63,911 nucleotides of DNA, from contig NW_022985182.1 in assembly GCF_010093535.1 (NCBI RefSeq), positions 1,135,635 to 1,199,545 of the forward strand, read 5' to 3'. A program made the position numbers and the translations under genes. Positions 1-11,300 of this stretch are shown in pieces (within the stretch, counting starts at the first letter, position 1; each line of letters starts with the position of its first letter). This stretch comes from Lindgomyces ingoldianus. Lineage: Eukaryota > Ascomycota > Dothideomycetes > Pleosporales > Lindgomycetaceae. The notes under the pieces were generated by a model. It was not told the origin of the DNA and made no database searches. It saw only the letters and a list, made by a program, of their open reading frames with translations.

Positions 1-95
1 GGTATTCCCAGGTCTCTGAGTCCCCACGCACTCCCATATGCCTCTGAGTGGATTCATACCGCATTCGGACCCATTGTCTTGCCTGCGCCGTTACA
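1..95 (+). repeat. LTR family 3, 3' end (window-truncated)
   Basis: These 95 bases match, nearly base for base, the last part of the 290-bp LTR at 5497-5786 and of the LTR pair at 46392-46680 and 47580-47868. It ends in the family terminus CGTTACA. The sequence is GC-rich with intact CpGs. The start lies outside the window, so I cannot tell a solo LTR from a 5' LTR. Confidence 0.85.
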
Positions 96-288
96 ATTCT
101 GCTAAACTTTTCGTTCTGCAAACCCGAATATAATAAGCAGAGCAAGCTCTGCTAATAATAACTATACATAAGCAAAGAACTAGTACATTGCCTTATATAA
201 AGATTTTTATAATAAAACTTTATTATATAAAGCTATTACCTTATACATCTAAGACTTTAAAGGTTACTTTAAGGAAAAAAATAATTTA
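96..288. other. AT-rich stretch, nothing recognised
   Basis: AT-rich sequence between the LTR end and the left terminal repeat of pogo element P1. It should join position 2130 if P1 is removed, so it probably belongs to the older Copia relic. I see no reading frame or motif. Confidence 0.5.
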
Positions 289-343
289 ACATAGTCTACA
301 AGCAAATGTTCAACACAAGCAAGTGTTCTGCCCTACTACTAAA
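289..343 (+). repeat. P1 left terminal inverted repeat
   Basis: About 55 bp that pairs with the reverse complement of 2073-2127. All differences between the arms are C/T or G/A transitions, and this arm is the more mutated one. Confidence 0.88.
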
Positions 344-409
344 TTTAACTTTAAAGACTATTAATTTAACAACGCAAAAATATACTATATAAAATAAACT
401 ACTATAGGA

Positions 410-2046
410 TTATTTAATATCCTTGCATATATAAGAGTTATGCCTAGGCTTGTTGCAGCGCTTGCAGCGCTGTGCGCGCGCTGCGCTGCTTTTAGCAGTT
501 AACTCCTCCTAAGGCATTTTGCTACCTCCTACTATACTAGTAAGCTTCTAAGTACTTAACTTAAAGCCCTAATAACTTATTAGAGTTTTTTCTTTCTAAA
601 TTTACTTTTTTTTACGCTGCTTACGCTTTGTGGCTGCCTTACAGGCCCTCTTTAGGGCAGCTGCTTAATTGCGCTATAAAACAGCAACATAAGCTATCTT
701 AGTAGCGCCCTTACTTAGCTGCTTTACTAGATTAAGCATAGCAAAAAAAACAAATTCTAATACTTTTAAATTTAATTATATAGTAGAGTTAACTAAGCCT
801 TAACTTTATAAAGATTACTAGGTGTTTAAGCCTTCTAGGCAGTATTTAGTAGTAGAGTAGCTAGCTAATTAGGTAGCTGTATATTAAGCTTTAAGAGCAC
901 TAGCTCTAGGTTAAATAGAACTAGTCCTGTAGCTCTAAAGCCTGCGCAGATATTATCTGTTGTAATTAAGCAACTAAATACTGCTTTAAAGGCTAGTAAA
1001 AAGGTTAGCTTATTAATATAGTTAATTTAGTAGCAGATTAACTAGCTAATCTTAGTACTGTACACGTGCTTTAACAGCAAAAAGCAGCCAACGTTAAGCA
1101 GCTGTAGAATATGTGACGCGTGTGCTAGCATACAGAGCGCTATAATACGCCTCTGCTTACAGAGCTTTAGAAATTTAATAGAGTAATAGCTCTTATAGCT
1201 ATTAAGAATAAGTAGCTGCTATAAGCCTACTAAGTAATTTTTTATGTGCAGATTAAAGTGCTTTAGCTATATAATTTTATGTTTATTAGTTTTCTAGCTG
1301 TTGTTGCTAACACTAATAGCCTAGTCCTTTAGTATATCTTTATTCTTATACTAGGCAGATAGGTAATGCTTGCCTTTAAAAATTACGTACAGAGGTATTG
1401 CCTACCTATCTGCGTTAATGCCTGCAATAACTGTCACCTATTTACAGTTACCTAGCTATATAGCCTTTAGCTAATTATGTCTATTTGTGCCTGTAACAAC
1501 TATTTAGCTTAATATAACCCTTATTTAAAAGCCTGTTTTGTTAAAATTATACATGTCTTAATTTATAATGCTATACTTTAATTATGTAGCTTCTACAAGC
1601 TTAAACTACTTACTTATAATTACTAAATCTTTGCATTTTACTTATTAGTAATTATATAGTTAGCTAAGGTAGGTTTTAACTGCTAGTGTACACACAACAA
1701 AGTTAAATAGCTAGTTAATACCTGCTAGTAGAGCACCGCGCTTAGTAAGAAGCTTGTTAGCCATCTCTTATACAGCACCTAGAGTAGGCGCAAATCCTTA
1801 GGAATTTAGATTAAGTATATGCTTAATAATTACTTTCTCTTCTAGCTTTGTAAGCTTCTTGTTGTTAGCTGTACAGTCGCGTTACATAGTTATCCCTACG
1901 CGTTGTTAGCAGAGAGCTATTTAATTAACATTATAAAGTGCTGCAGCGCGCCTTTTAGTTAAAGACGCGTCTCTATTAAGAGCTTAAATAGCTAGGTTAA
2001 TTCTAGCCTCTTTTAAAGATAATTAATTATATAGTTGTTAATGCAT
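410..2046 (-). pseudogene. pogo/Fot1-like transposase relic of P1
   Basis: A decayed DDE transposase read on the minus strand. From the ATG at 2046-2044 the frame runs through a Lys/Arg-rich N-terminal helix-turn-helix-like part (K-E-A-R-I, then T-K-R-R-A-A-A-L-Y-N-V) broken only by TAA/TAG codons that look like former CAA/CAG/TGG. The C-terminal part has the helical, basic A-A-T-K-R-K-Q-R-K-K-K stretch typical of Fot1/pogo proteins. It ends in a CCHC zinc knuckle (C-x2-C-x4-H-x4-C) at 466-425 and a TAA at 412-410. About 545 codons fits the family. The N-terminal end is almost free of RIP-type changes while the middle is heavily hit. I could not read the catalytic aspartates in the middle. 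Dead by multiple stops. Confidence 0.8.
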
Positions 2047-2072
2047 TGCAGTTAGTAGTAGGTTGGCTGCGT

Positions 2073-2127
2073 TTTGGTGGTGGGGCGGAACACTCGCTTG
2101 TGTTGAACATTCGCTTGTGGACCATGT
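2073..2127 (-). repeat. P1 right terminal inverted repeat
   Basis: Inverted partner of 289-343. CpG sites are intact here, so this arm is closer to the ancestral sequence. Confidence 0.88.
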
Positions 2128-2129
2128 TA

Positions 2130-5100
2130 CACAATGTAGAGAAAATAAAATAGAAAAGTAAAAATGCTAAAAAAGCTGTTAACTACCTTACCTCTACTGC
2201 CTATCTACACTGTGTAATAGAAAAGAACATCTATAGCATTAAACCTAAAGAATATGCTAAGCAGTTTATCTTTAATAACTAATACTATACAGTATACTAA
2301 GGTAAACTATAGAACATAGGCGCAGTAAAAATCTCTACTGTTAGCAAGTCCTAACTTAAAGTATATGTATAAGAGAACTTATGTATAAAAATTAATTAGA
2401 TACCTAGCTAAATAGATATTAGCTTTAAAAGGTAGACACTAAAAAAATTAATTAGTACTATATAAATCTAGAACTTAATTAGTCTAGTTATATACTACAT
2501 TTTAAAGACTCTAACACTATTCTTGCTATTACTAGTAGATGCTAACTAACTTAGGGCATACTTTAACAATGTTTTAAATGTTATTATATATAAAAATAAA
2601 ACTACTATTTTTATTATATAAAAATAAGAACACTTTTTTTTTAATGTTAGTTTAAAAGAATTTATGTCTTTCTTTACTAAATTAAAACTTTACTGCCTCT
2701 ACTACTAATTTAAACACCCCTGCATAAAGAGACTCTAGAAGATGCTAACTAGCGCTAGCCACAACATTAATACTGCAGTGCTAGAAAAGATTAAGAAGTT
2801 TTGCTACCTTTACTAATTATATAACTAGGCCTTATAAAGATTTAAGTTTATAATTAAAAATAACACCTACTTTAACTATAAAGTTGTTATTAATATTATA
2901 TAAATTAATAATAAAAATGTCTTACATGTTATTAATATAGATACATTATTTTAGGCTACTACATTCCTAAAATCTATGTCTGCACAAGATACCTAGAATG
3001 CACTATGCAAATGCTAGATTAACACCTATTAAAGACCTCTAGACTATATTATGCATAACTCTAGTATAAACTTTACTTTAAAGGATTTTTAAGCTTATGT
3101 AAAAATTGTAGGAGCTATATATAAGTAGATGCCTATAGAAGCATATTAGGCAGTTAAAAAGGTTAAGTGCGCACATGCACCTCTCTAATAAGTGTTTAAC
3201 ATTCTAAAGACTAAGCTAGGTGTAAGGCCGAGATGGCGCTTACGTGCGACAGGTATATATACTATTCTGCACCCGAAAATCAACGTTGGTTGATTATTCG
3301 TACCTTTTGGTTGTATTAGCGGAGTGGTGCGGAGCCCCGTCCTTACACTAGGTAACTATATAGATAATAAGGCTATCTTATAGATAGCAGTTAAGGCTTT
3401 AAACAACACAGCTAGCCTGCACAGTCTAGTACCCACGCTGCTAGTCTTTAAGGCATACCTAAGAATTAACCTAAACTCTTTACTATTACTAGACATTATT
3501 ATACAAGTAAGCGCAGTATAAAAGGTAATAAAAATACTTTAAAAAGACTATGTAAAAGTAAACATTAATTATATAATTAACACTTATAATAGCTTTATAA
3601 CATATAAAGTTTTTAACTTTTCTTTTAGCTTAGAAATTATAGCATAAAAAGAGAAAAAAGGCTAGACTAGCCTATATAAGATTAAGAGCATTAAAAAAAA
3701 TGTTATTATTAAAAGAAAAAATAGCGTACTAAAGCTTTAATATACATAGGTTAAACTGTACTATAAAGAAAAAAAGAAAGATAACTCTTAAAGAAAAGGA
3801 AAAGAGAATAGCCTTATAAGAATATTATAAAGGTAGAACTAAAGCCTACTACAGACTAAGCCCCTTAGGATAGTAATGCTGCACTAGTGCAAAGAGAAGA
3901 TATAAATACTAGAAAAAGTAAAAGGCAAAGAAAACCTGCATAAAGTCTAGACTAGGTATTTCTAACCTAAAAAAAGAAAGATAATTAGGCCTTATTTATT
4001 AAGCTTTATATAAACAGTGTAATTACTACACCTAAAAAACTATTTAAGAAACTAAACTATATAAAGATAGACACTCTAATTACTAACAGCACTTTTAAAG
4101 TTATAGTGTATAACCTAATAAGGTATAAAAGTTAGATTTTTAACTTTTGCCTTATATAAAAAGTAAAAGGTAAAACAACCTAACTATATAAAAAATCCTG
4201 CCTAGTGTTTACTAGCTACTTAAATAAAAAGAAGAAAGAAATTCTTACTTAGTTACTAACTATTTAAAGAATAAGCTAGAGACTATTTTTAGCTATAAAA
4301 GTAAGCCTAAAAGCTACATACAGAATGCATTTTAAACTGTGTAATATTACATAAGTATATATTTAATTAATAAATAAGCTTATGCGCACACTGTACAGAA
4401 AGCTACTAAAAAAGATGCGCTAGAGCTTTCTACTAAATACAATACTCTAGGTTGTACAACTCTTGTATAGAGCTACTAAATTAGGACTGTATTAGTTTAA
4501 AACATACTATAACTACTATAAAAAAAAGCTACATATGCACATCTTTTTATATAACCCCTACTTTTTAATTACTAATAAAAAAAAGCATACTTTTAGTATT
4601 ACTAGCTTATAAAATAGTTAGAAAGTTTAATAATGTAATTACTTTTAGTATAACTTTATAGTAAATTATATAAATACTTAAACTACTACTAATTCTAGTA
4701 GTAATTTATATAAATTTAAAGTTTTTATATAATTACCTTATTAAGCTAGGCACTACTAGTAAAAAGTAACTTATAATTAACATTATGTTACTTTATAAAT
4801 TATATAAAAAAAAATTACTAAGATAAAGTAGATTAATAGTAAAAATAACTTAGTAAATATATATATAAAGAAAACACTAAACTAGGCTTTTTAATTATTA
4901 GTCCTAACTAACTACCTCTCTGTCTAGATAAAAGCATCTGTAGACTAGCTAGATCCTGTGCATAAAGATGCTTTAAACTAACTAGACTAATAACACCTTT
5001 ATATAAAGCTTATTTCTTTTATTTTTTTTATTATACACACTTATTTTTCTTATTATAAGATTAGAAAAAAAGGATATGTAAAAAAAATAGTCTATTTATT

Positions 5101-5496
5101 TAGTATATAGAAGAAGAAAAAGCTACTACCTCTTATGTATAGTAGTTATAATGCAGACCACAGCTCTACTATACACATAAGGTGTAGGTATTAGCCTAGA
5201 AGTTAGCTAACATATAACACTTAATAAAAAAAAAACACTAGTAGTGCTACTATAATAATAAGTATATAAAGTTACTAAGACCTAACTATAACTCTAGACT
5301 AAGGCTATATAAAAGTACTTCTTATAACACACAACCTTTGCTGCCTACAGCTGTAGATTAGTGCTAGCAGGCAAGACAATGTTAATATTATAAAATAGTA
5401 AAGCTACTACATACTGCTTCTTAGCCTATCTATAATTAGCATTTTATATAAAAAGAAAGTAAAAAAGCTAAAAAATTTATATATTTATACTAAAAC
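2130..5496 (+). pseudogene. Ty1/Copia retrotransposon polyprotein relic
   Basis: A plus-strand polyprotein relic saturated with TAA/TAG. About 3370-3800 reads as the region after the integrase core of fungal Copia elements: an L-Q-x-A-V-K-A-x-N-x-T-A block, a V-P-T-L-L-V-F-x-A-Y block, then a Lys/Glu-rich G-P-Y-K-like segment ending near R-S-T-Q-V-K-P-Y-type residues. About 4190-4620 reads as Copia reverse transcriptase, with T-I-Q-R-x-S-Q-R, an I-T-Q-x-Y-x-Q block and a P-L-Y-G-like block before the region expected to hold the catalytic aspartates, which I could not read. About 4880-5490 should be RNase H, read weakly. The part before 3220 (gag side) is unassigned and seems too short for a full gag-protease-integrase, so an internal deletion is likely. 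A solo LTR splits it at 3221-3347 and another ends it at 5497; the C-terminal tail may continue after 5787. Confidence 0.75.
3221..3347 (+). repeat. 127-bp solo LTR (family 4)
   Basis: A CpG-containing island inside RIP-degraded DNA. It starts TGTAAGG and ends CCTTACA (perfect 7-bp inverted termini) and is flanked by the direct repeat CTAGG at 3216-3220 and 3348-3352. A TATA-like run (GTATATATAC) lies in the first third. These are the marks of a solo LTR; 127 bp is very short. I see no other copy in the window. Confidence 0.8.
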
Positions 5497-5786
5497 TGTA
5501 ACGATTCTCGTTCCATCTCGGGTCGCCCGGAACCTATCCGAAGGGTCTCCGTATCGGCTCCGACCCTGACTCGACTCTGCCCGGCCCCCTGCTGTTACCC
5601 CTATTCCCTCATGTATTTAGTCGCACCTCGCCCCCGTAGCTAGCTCGGTAGTTTTCTGATATCCTACGTACAAGGCCTATAGGTGTCATTGGTATTCCCA
5701 GGTCTCTGAGTCCCCACGCACTCCCATATGCCTCTGAGTGGATTCATACCGCATTCGGACCCAATTGTCTTGCCTGCGCCGTTACA
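5497..5786 (+). repeat. Solo LTR, family 3
   Basis: A 290-bp LTR starting TGTAACG and ending CGTTACA, flanked by the 5-bp duplication AAAAC (5492-5496 and 5787-5791). No internal region is attached, so it is a solo LTR left by recombination. It is GC-rich with CpGs intact, the least mutated copy of the family here. It contains the self-primer segment GTTTTCTGATAT at 5651-5662 discussed for the full element at 46392. Confidence 0.92.
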
Positions 5787-6121
5787 AAAACACTAAATAA
5801 ACTACTAATTAGTAGTAGAACTAGTTAAAAAGGTAACACAAATGCGCCCTAGGCTACTAGACTACATAAGGATGTTAAAGACGCCCGCACTAACAGCGCT
5901 AGAGGTAGAGGAGGAAGGCTAGAGAGACATCTCTCTCTCTCTCTCTCTCTATGTGTGTGTGTGTGTGTGTGTGTAGGCAGGAGTATCTGTTACTGTTAGC
6001 ACTATATAAAAAAAGAAAAGAGCTAGGGAATTATACAGTAGGGCTTAAAAAGTAAAAGATAAAAAAAAGAAAGTAAAAAAAAAAAAAAAACTTTATTATA
6101 TACACCTTTTTACACACCTGC
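5787..6121. other. Copia tail and simple-sequence DNA
   Basis: The first ~130 bases may encode the C-terminal end of the Copia relic. The rest holds a dinucleotide microsatellite and A-rich runs, up to the CCTGC target duplication of Gypsy-1 copy A at 6117-6121. No gene seen. Confidence 0.5.
5930..5974. repeat. Compound microsatellite (TC)n(TG)n
   Basis: About ten TC units at 5930-5950 are followed directly by about eleven TG units at 5952-5974. Confidence 0.95.
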
Positions 6122-6438
6122 TGTCACGATTGTGCACGAGTAAGGTTATAGAGCTTCACAGAGGTCTAGTTTAATTACTACGTGAGGTATTATAGTAGGT
6201 ACAAGACGCTGTGTAAGGAACAAGAAGGTTTAAAAAAAATTAGTAATTAAATACTTAGCTTAAAAGTCTAAGCGCTTTAAGTATAAATTAAGCCTATTTT
6301 AAGTTTAGTTAGTGTTAAGGTAGTTTATACTTAAGTTTATGTTTATATTATGTTATATTTATGTTAGACATACACTAATAATACTCTAGTACACGTCTAA
6401 TATAGTTATGTCTAGGATCTAGGGAGGATACTGTGACA
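6122..6438 (-). repeat. Copy A, left LTR (3' LTR by orientation)
   Basis: 317 bp, reverse complement of the copy G LTR. The outer edge keeps CpGs in the first ~60 bases and the rest is largely converted to TpA. Confidence 0.93.
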
Positions 6439-9400
6439 GTACCCCCCCCCTTATTAAAAAGGGAATCCTTTACATTAGTAGTTCTAGCATTAGGTTATCT
6501 TTATTAGAGTATAGGTTTAGTTTAAATAGGTATTAAGTGTAAAATTAGGTTACTGTAGAGTTCTTTTATAGGGCTTTTATAGGTTTTTATAACAGTTTAT
6601 TATATCTAGTCTATTTTATAAGGTATTTATAGATATGTTTTTTTTATTAAACTAAATTTATTTAATGTCTTTTATAACATATTCTAGTTTATTATTTATA
6701 ATAATAAGTTTAAGTAGCAAGTTTAGCTGTTTAAGTAGATAGTTAAATTTAGAGGCTGCTTAGCGCAGTAATAATACATAGAACACAGGGTGTATCTTTA
6801 TGCTGTTAGGTAGGATTAATTAGTAAGTGTGTAATAAGACTATATAGGCTACTATAAAGAGGCTAAGGTTCTTTTAATTAAGTTTCTTTAATTATTAGTT
6901 TATTTAGATATTTTTAGCGTCTAGCTAGACCTTCTTACTAGCGCATATGCAGGGGCAAGAGTTTAAAATTAGTTTATGTACTTTTATTAAAAAGCTTAAG
7001 CCTATGTAAGCTTTTTATAAATATATTTAAGTATATTTTAAATTTTATTAATAAGTCTATTTACATTTATTACTTATATAAATTAATAAGTTAGTTAGAG
7101 GGTATTTAAAAGTAGTTTAAATTTTATTTAGAAGTAGTATTTATAGTTTACTAAAAACAAAAATACTTATAGTAATTTAGATATTATGTTATTAGCTTTA
7201 AACTATGCTATAGCTAACTATTTTACCTAGTTATCTTACTAGTAGTTTATGTACACTTATAAGACTTATTTTATTATAGCATTTACATTCTTAGTCTAGC
7301 TGTTAGTCTCTAGGTAAAAAGCTATAAATAAATAGAAAATAATTTAGAGCTATTTATAAAGTTTATTCTAGAAGGCTAAGATAAACTATGTACCTCTGTC
7401 TAATATAATTATGTTAGGCAGGCTATAGTAAACTTATATATATTAGTAGAATAACTAGGCTATATTAAAGGTAGTTATAAAGGAATATAGTATTAAGTGT
7501 TAATACTTAGTTAAGTAATTAATAACTACTATAATATTTATATACTTTTTAAATAAAAGTAGGTTTTTAATAAAATTAATTAATATATCTTTTTAAGCTT
7601 ATTTAAGAATTAGAAGTAGTTTAAGTAGGCTATTATACCTTTCTTAAGAGGCCTTTACTTTATAGTAAGTATAGCAACATAATATATATTAGCGTACAGT
7701 ATAGAACATGTAGGGCTAGTAGTACTCTCTCTATAGTAAGTTAAGAGTCTTTTCTCTGCCTAGGTGTCCTTTAATAGGCAAGTTATGTATAATTTAGAGT
7801 AGTTTAATTCTTAGTTTATTAAAATTAGAGATTATAAGTTAGTTATAGTAATATAGCTTACTATTTTAGTTTTTATAGTTAGCTAGTGTTACCTTTTTTA
7901 ACTAACTAGCGCTGTTTTAAAGTAGGTCTAAAGTTTCTTAAATAAATTTATTATTTAAATACTTATTAGTAATAATTTAATTAATTATCTAATTTATTTT
8001 ATTTAGGTTAAAGTCTAAAAATAGCTTAAGTTAAAGTAAAGTTTAGTGTTAAGCCTTTTACACTTCTTTTTAAGTAAAGATGTTTTAGAATTACTTTATA
8101 AAAGCATTTAGTTTCTTTTTATTTTAACTAGAATAATAAGTAATCTTAAAATTAAAATAAAATAAGTATTTAAACTAACAGGCTTATTAGTAGCTAAGTT
8201 ATTTTATAGTTGTAAAGTACTATAAGTTCTTATAGTTAGATAGGACTTATATTAAATGCGCTGCACTTTCTAGTTTAAGTTACTATTATTTAAAATAGTG
8301 TACTATAGCAAGTAATTTTTTATTATAGATTTTATAATTACCTTTTATAAAACTTATTTTTTTTAAAAAGTATGTAATAGGCCTAATAGTTTTATCTAGC
8401 TTAGTCTAGAAAAGAACTTTTACTATTATGTAGTTTAAAGCATTAGCTTCTATAAGTATTAGTAGTTTAAAGTTAAAGTAGTAGAGTATTAAAGCTTTAG
8501 TAAAGGCTTTCTTTAGCTAGTTAAAAAACTATTAGTAATTTAAGTTAAAGTTAAATTAAATTTTTTTTTTAGTAAGTATAATTATAAAGCTTACTTACTA
8601 TAAAAAGTTATTAATAAATTATTAGTAAAAGTTAGTAAATTTTATAAAAGCTTAAACATTTTTTATATTTTTTAGGTATTACTAATCTAGCATAGTCTAA
8701 ACCTTAATAGAGTCTATTTAGATGCTATTTATAAAGATTATATATTCTAAATATATAACCTTTAATTAGTAAAACTTGCATTTATCTATGTTAAGTTACA
8801 GACCTGCTTCTTTTATAGCCTTTAGCACTAGGCGTACATGCTGTTTATGCTCTAAAAGGCTATTACTATAAATTAGAATATTATTAATATATATAGTGTA
8901 GAACATGTCTAGGTAGGGTTAAAGTAAGTTGTTTATAAAATGTTAAAAAGTACTAAGCGTGTTAGCTAAGCTAAAGGGCATTACTAGGTACTTAAATAGT
9001 CTATATTAGGTCTAAAATGCTATTAGCTACTTATTACCCTTTACTATCTTTAGCTTATTAAAAGTAGTAATAATATCTAACTTTATAAAATACTTTACTT
9101 TACTTAGTTAGCTTAGAGTTTTTTATAAAAAAATAATTAAGTATTAGTTTTTAATAGTAATAGTATTTAGTCTTTAGTAGTTAACATAGAATTAAAGCCT
9201 ACCTCTAAGTTTCTTTATAAATAGTATAAGTAACACTACTAGTAAGAAGCTAGCTTAAATAAACTTTTTTTTTAAGTTTTTATTAAAGTATTTTTAAAGC
9301 ACTTTTAATTTATTTAGTAATATCTTATATAGTAGCCTATAACTAGGTTATTTACTAAGCTTAAAAGTTATTTAGTAATTATATAGATATTATATTAAAA

Positions 9401-10954
9401 GCTTATTAAACTTATCTTAAAAAAAGACATATAATAGGTTATAGTAGTCTTAAGAGACTATTATTTTTAAGTTAGTGCGTTTTTAGAGAGCTAGAGCTTA
9501 GTCTATATTAGAAATTATAACTACATAGATTTTATAATCTAGTTATTAAGCTAGAGTTATAAATAGGGCAGGTTTTATATAGTAGATGTCTATTTACTGT
9601 TTAAGTCCTAGTTTATGTTTAAATTAAGTAAGTAAAAATTTCTTAAAAGCTTTTTTTTTTTTTAAGTTTAAGTAGTTATTAAATTATTTTACATAGCTTA
9701 TTTTAGTAAAAGGCCTAGCTTATTAGCCTTACTTAAGTAGTTCTTTTCTAGGTTATTAAAAAGTAGGTCTAAAAACCTTTTATATTAAGTGCTACTTAAG
9801 TATTATTTAGGTGTAAGTGTAAGTATATGTCTTAGCATTAAAAAAAGTTAAAGTTTAGAACTTACTCTTAGTAATTAAAAGCAACTTTATGCTAATATAG
9901 CTATAGTTATTTTAGAATTAAGTTATAACATTTTATGTTTATTATATAAAGCTTAATCTGCTTCTTATAGTGTTAGTAGGTAATTATAATAGTTATAGTA
10001 TAGAAGATAGAACCTTTTTTAAGTTATTTTTTATTAAATCTAGTTAAGTAAATTATTTAAGTAAGTAGTGTTAATTAAAGATTTAGTTTACATACTAGTT
10101 TTTTATTAATATAACTTATGCTATTTACTTCTAAGTTAATAAGAGCTTATATTAAAGCTAATATAGTTTTTTATTATAAATATATAAAAATATTAACTTA
10201 GTACTTTTAGTTATTAGTAGAGGACTTAGCCTATAAGTTAGTAAAGATCTAGTGTTAAATTAGTCCTAAGGGGGCAACTTAGCCCTAGAACAAGCCTTTT
10301 TGCAGGCTCCTACTACTATAGCTGTAGCTATGTTAAAAGTAGTAAAAAGAATTAAAGCTTAAATATAAGTTAAAGCTCTTATAAAAATAAAATTAAAATA
10401 GTAAAAATTTTTAATTAGTGCTAGCAGCGCTACTTATATAGACTTAAGAAAAAAAAATAAAGTAGTTTTAAAAAATATAACTATACTTACTACACTTAAA
10501 GCATTAACTTTTTTTTTTATAATCTTTATACTTTCTAGAACTAACTAGAGCATAATTTAAATTAATTTTTATTATGTTAAAGTTCTTATTTGCAACTACG
10601 CTAGTTTAGAGGCGTATTAGAGCTTATACAGAGAGGAACCTTATGTTATTATTATAGGTAGTAATTAGGTTTACATACGTGTTAAGGTTGTTTAAAAAGA
10701 GTTTTTCTACTATAGCATGTTATAGTTTAGTTAAGAGGGAGTTATATAAGGCTATAATTAAACCTATCTTATTTAGGCCTATATTAAATATAAGTTAGTA
10801 GAACTTAGTAAAGTGTAAAGTAAAGCTTTTTTTTATTATTATAAGGTGTTTAAGTAACTTAAAGCTATTAACTTTTTATTTAAGTTTTTATAAGTTACTT
10901 ATAAAAACACTATAAATTAATCTAGGTTAATAATATTTTTATTTATTAGTAAGT

Positions 10955-11272
10955 TGTTACAGTATCCTCCTTAGATCCTAGACATAACTGTATTAGACGC
11001 GTACTAGAGTATTATTAGTGCACGTCTGACATAAACACAACACAACACAGACATAAACTTAAGCATAAACTGCCTTAACACTAACTAAACCTAGAACAGG
11101 CTTAATTTATACCTAAAGTGCTTAGACTTTTAAGCTAAGTATTTAATTACTAATTTTCTCTTAAACCTTTCTGTTTCTTATATAACATCTTATACCTACT
11201 ATAATACCTTACATAGTAATTAAACTAGACCTCTGTAAAGCTCTATAACCTTACTTGTGCATAATTATAATA
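10955..11272 (+). repeat. Copy B, 5' LTR
   Basis: 318 bp aligned to the copy G LTR. The inner end, CGTGACA in copy G, is degraded to TATAATA. Confidence 0.93.
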
Positions 11273-11300
11273 TTATGTTATATTAAAACTTTAGCTAAGA

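Larger units (their letters stand above)
289..2127 (-). mobile_element. P1, pogo/Fot1-like DNA transposon
   Basis: The element is 1.84 kb with terminal inverted repeats of about 55 bp, flanked by TA on both sides (287-288 and 2128-2129), the Tc1/mariner/pogo target duplication. Each repeat contains the motif CAAGCGARTGTTC twice in tandem. Size, TA target and the transposase relic on the minus strand fit the Fot1/pogo group. The right repeat keeps its CpGs (CTCGCTTG) while the left has lost them, so mutation was uneven. It is inserted into or beside the Copia relic that resumes at 2130. Confidence 0.85.

Noticed and set aside
450..500. GC-rich GCGCGC patch considered as a regulatory island
   Set aside because: It is the less mutated C-terminal coding part of the P1 transposase, including its zinc knuckle.
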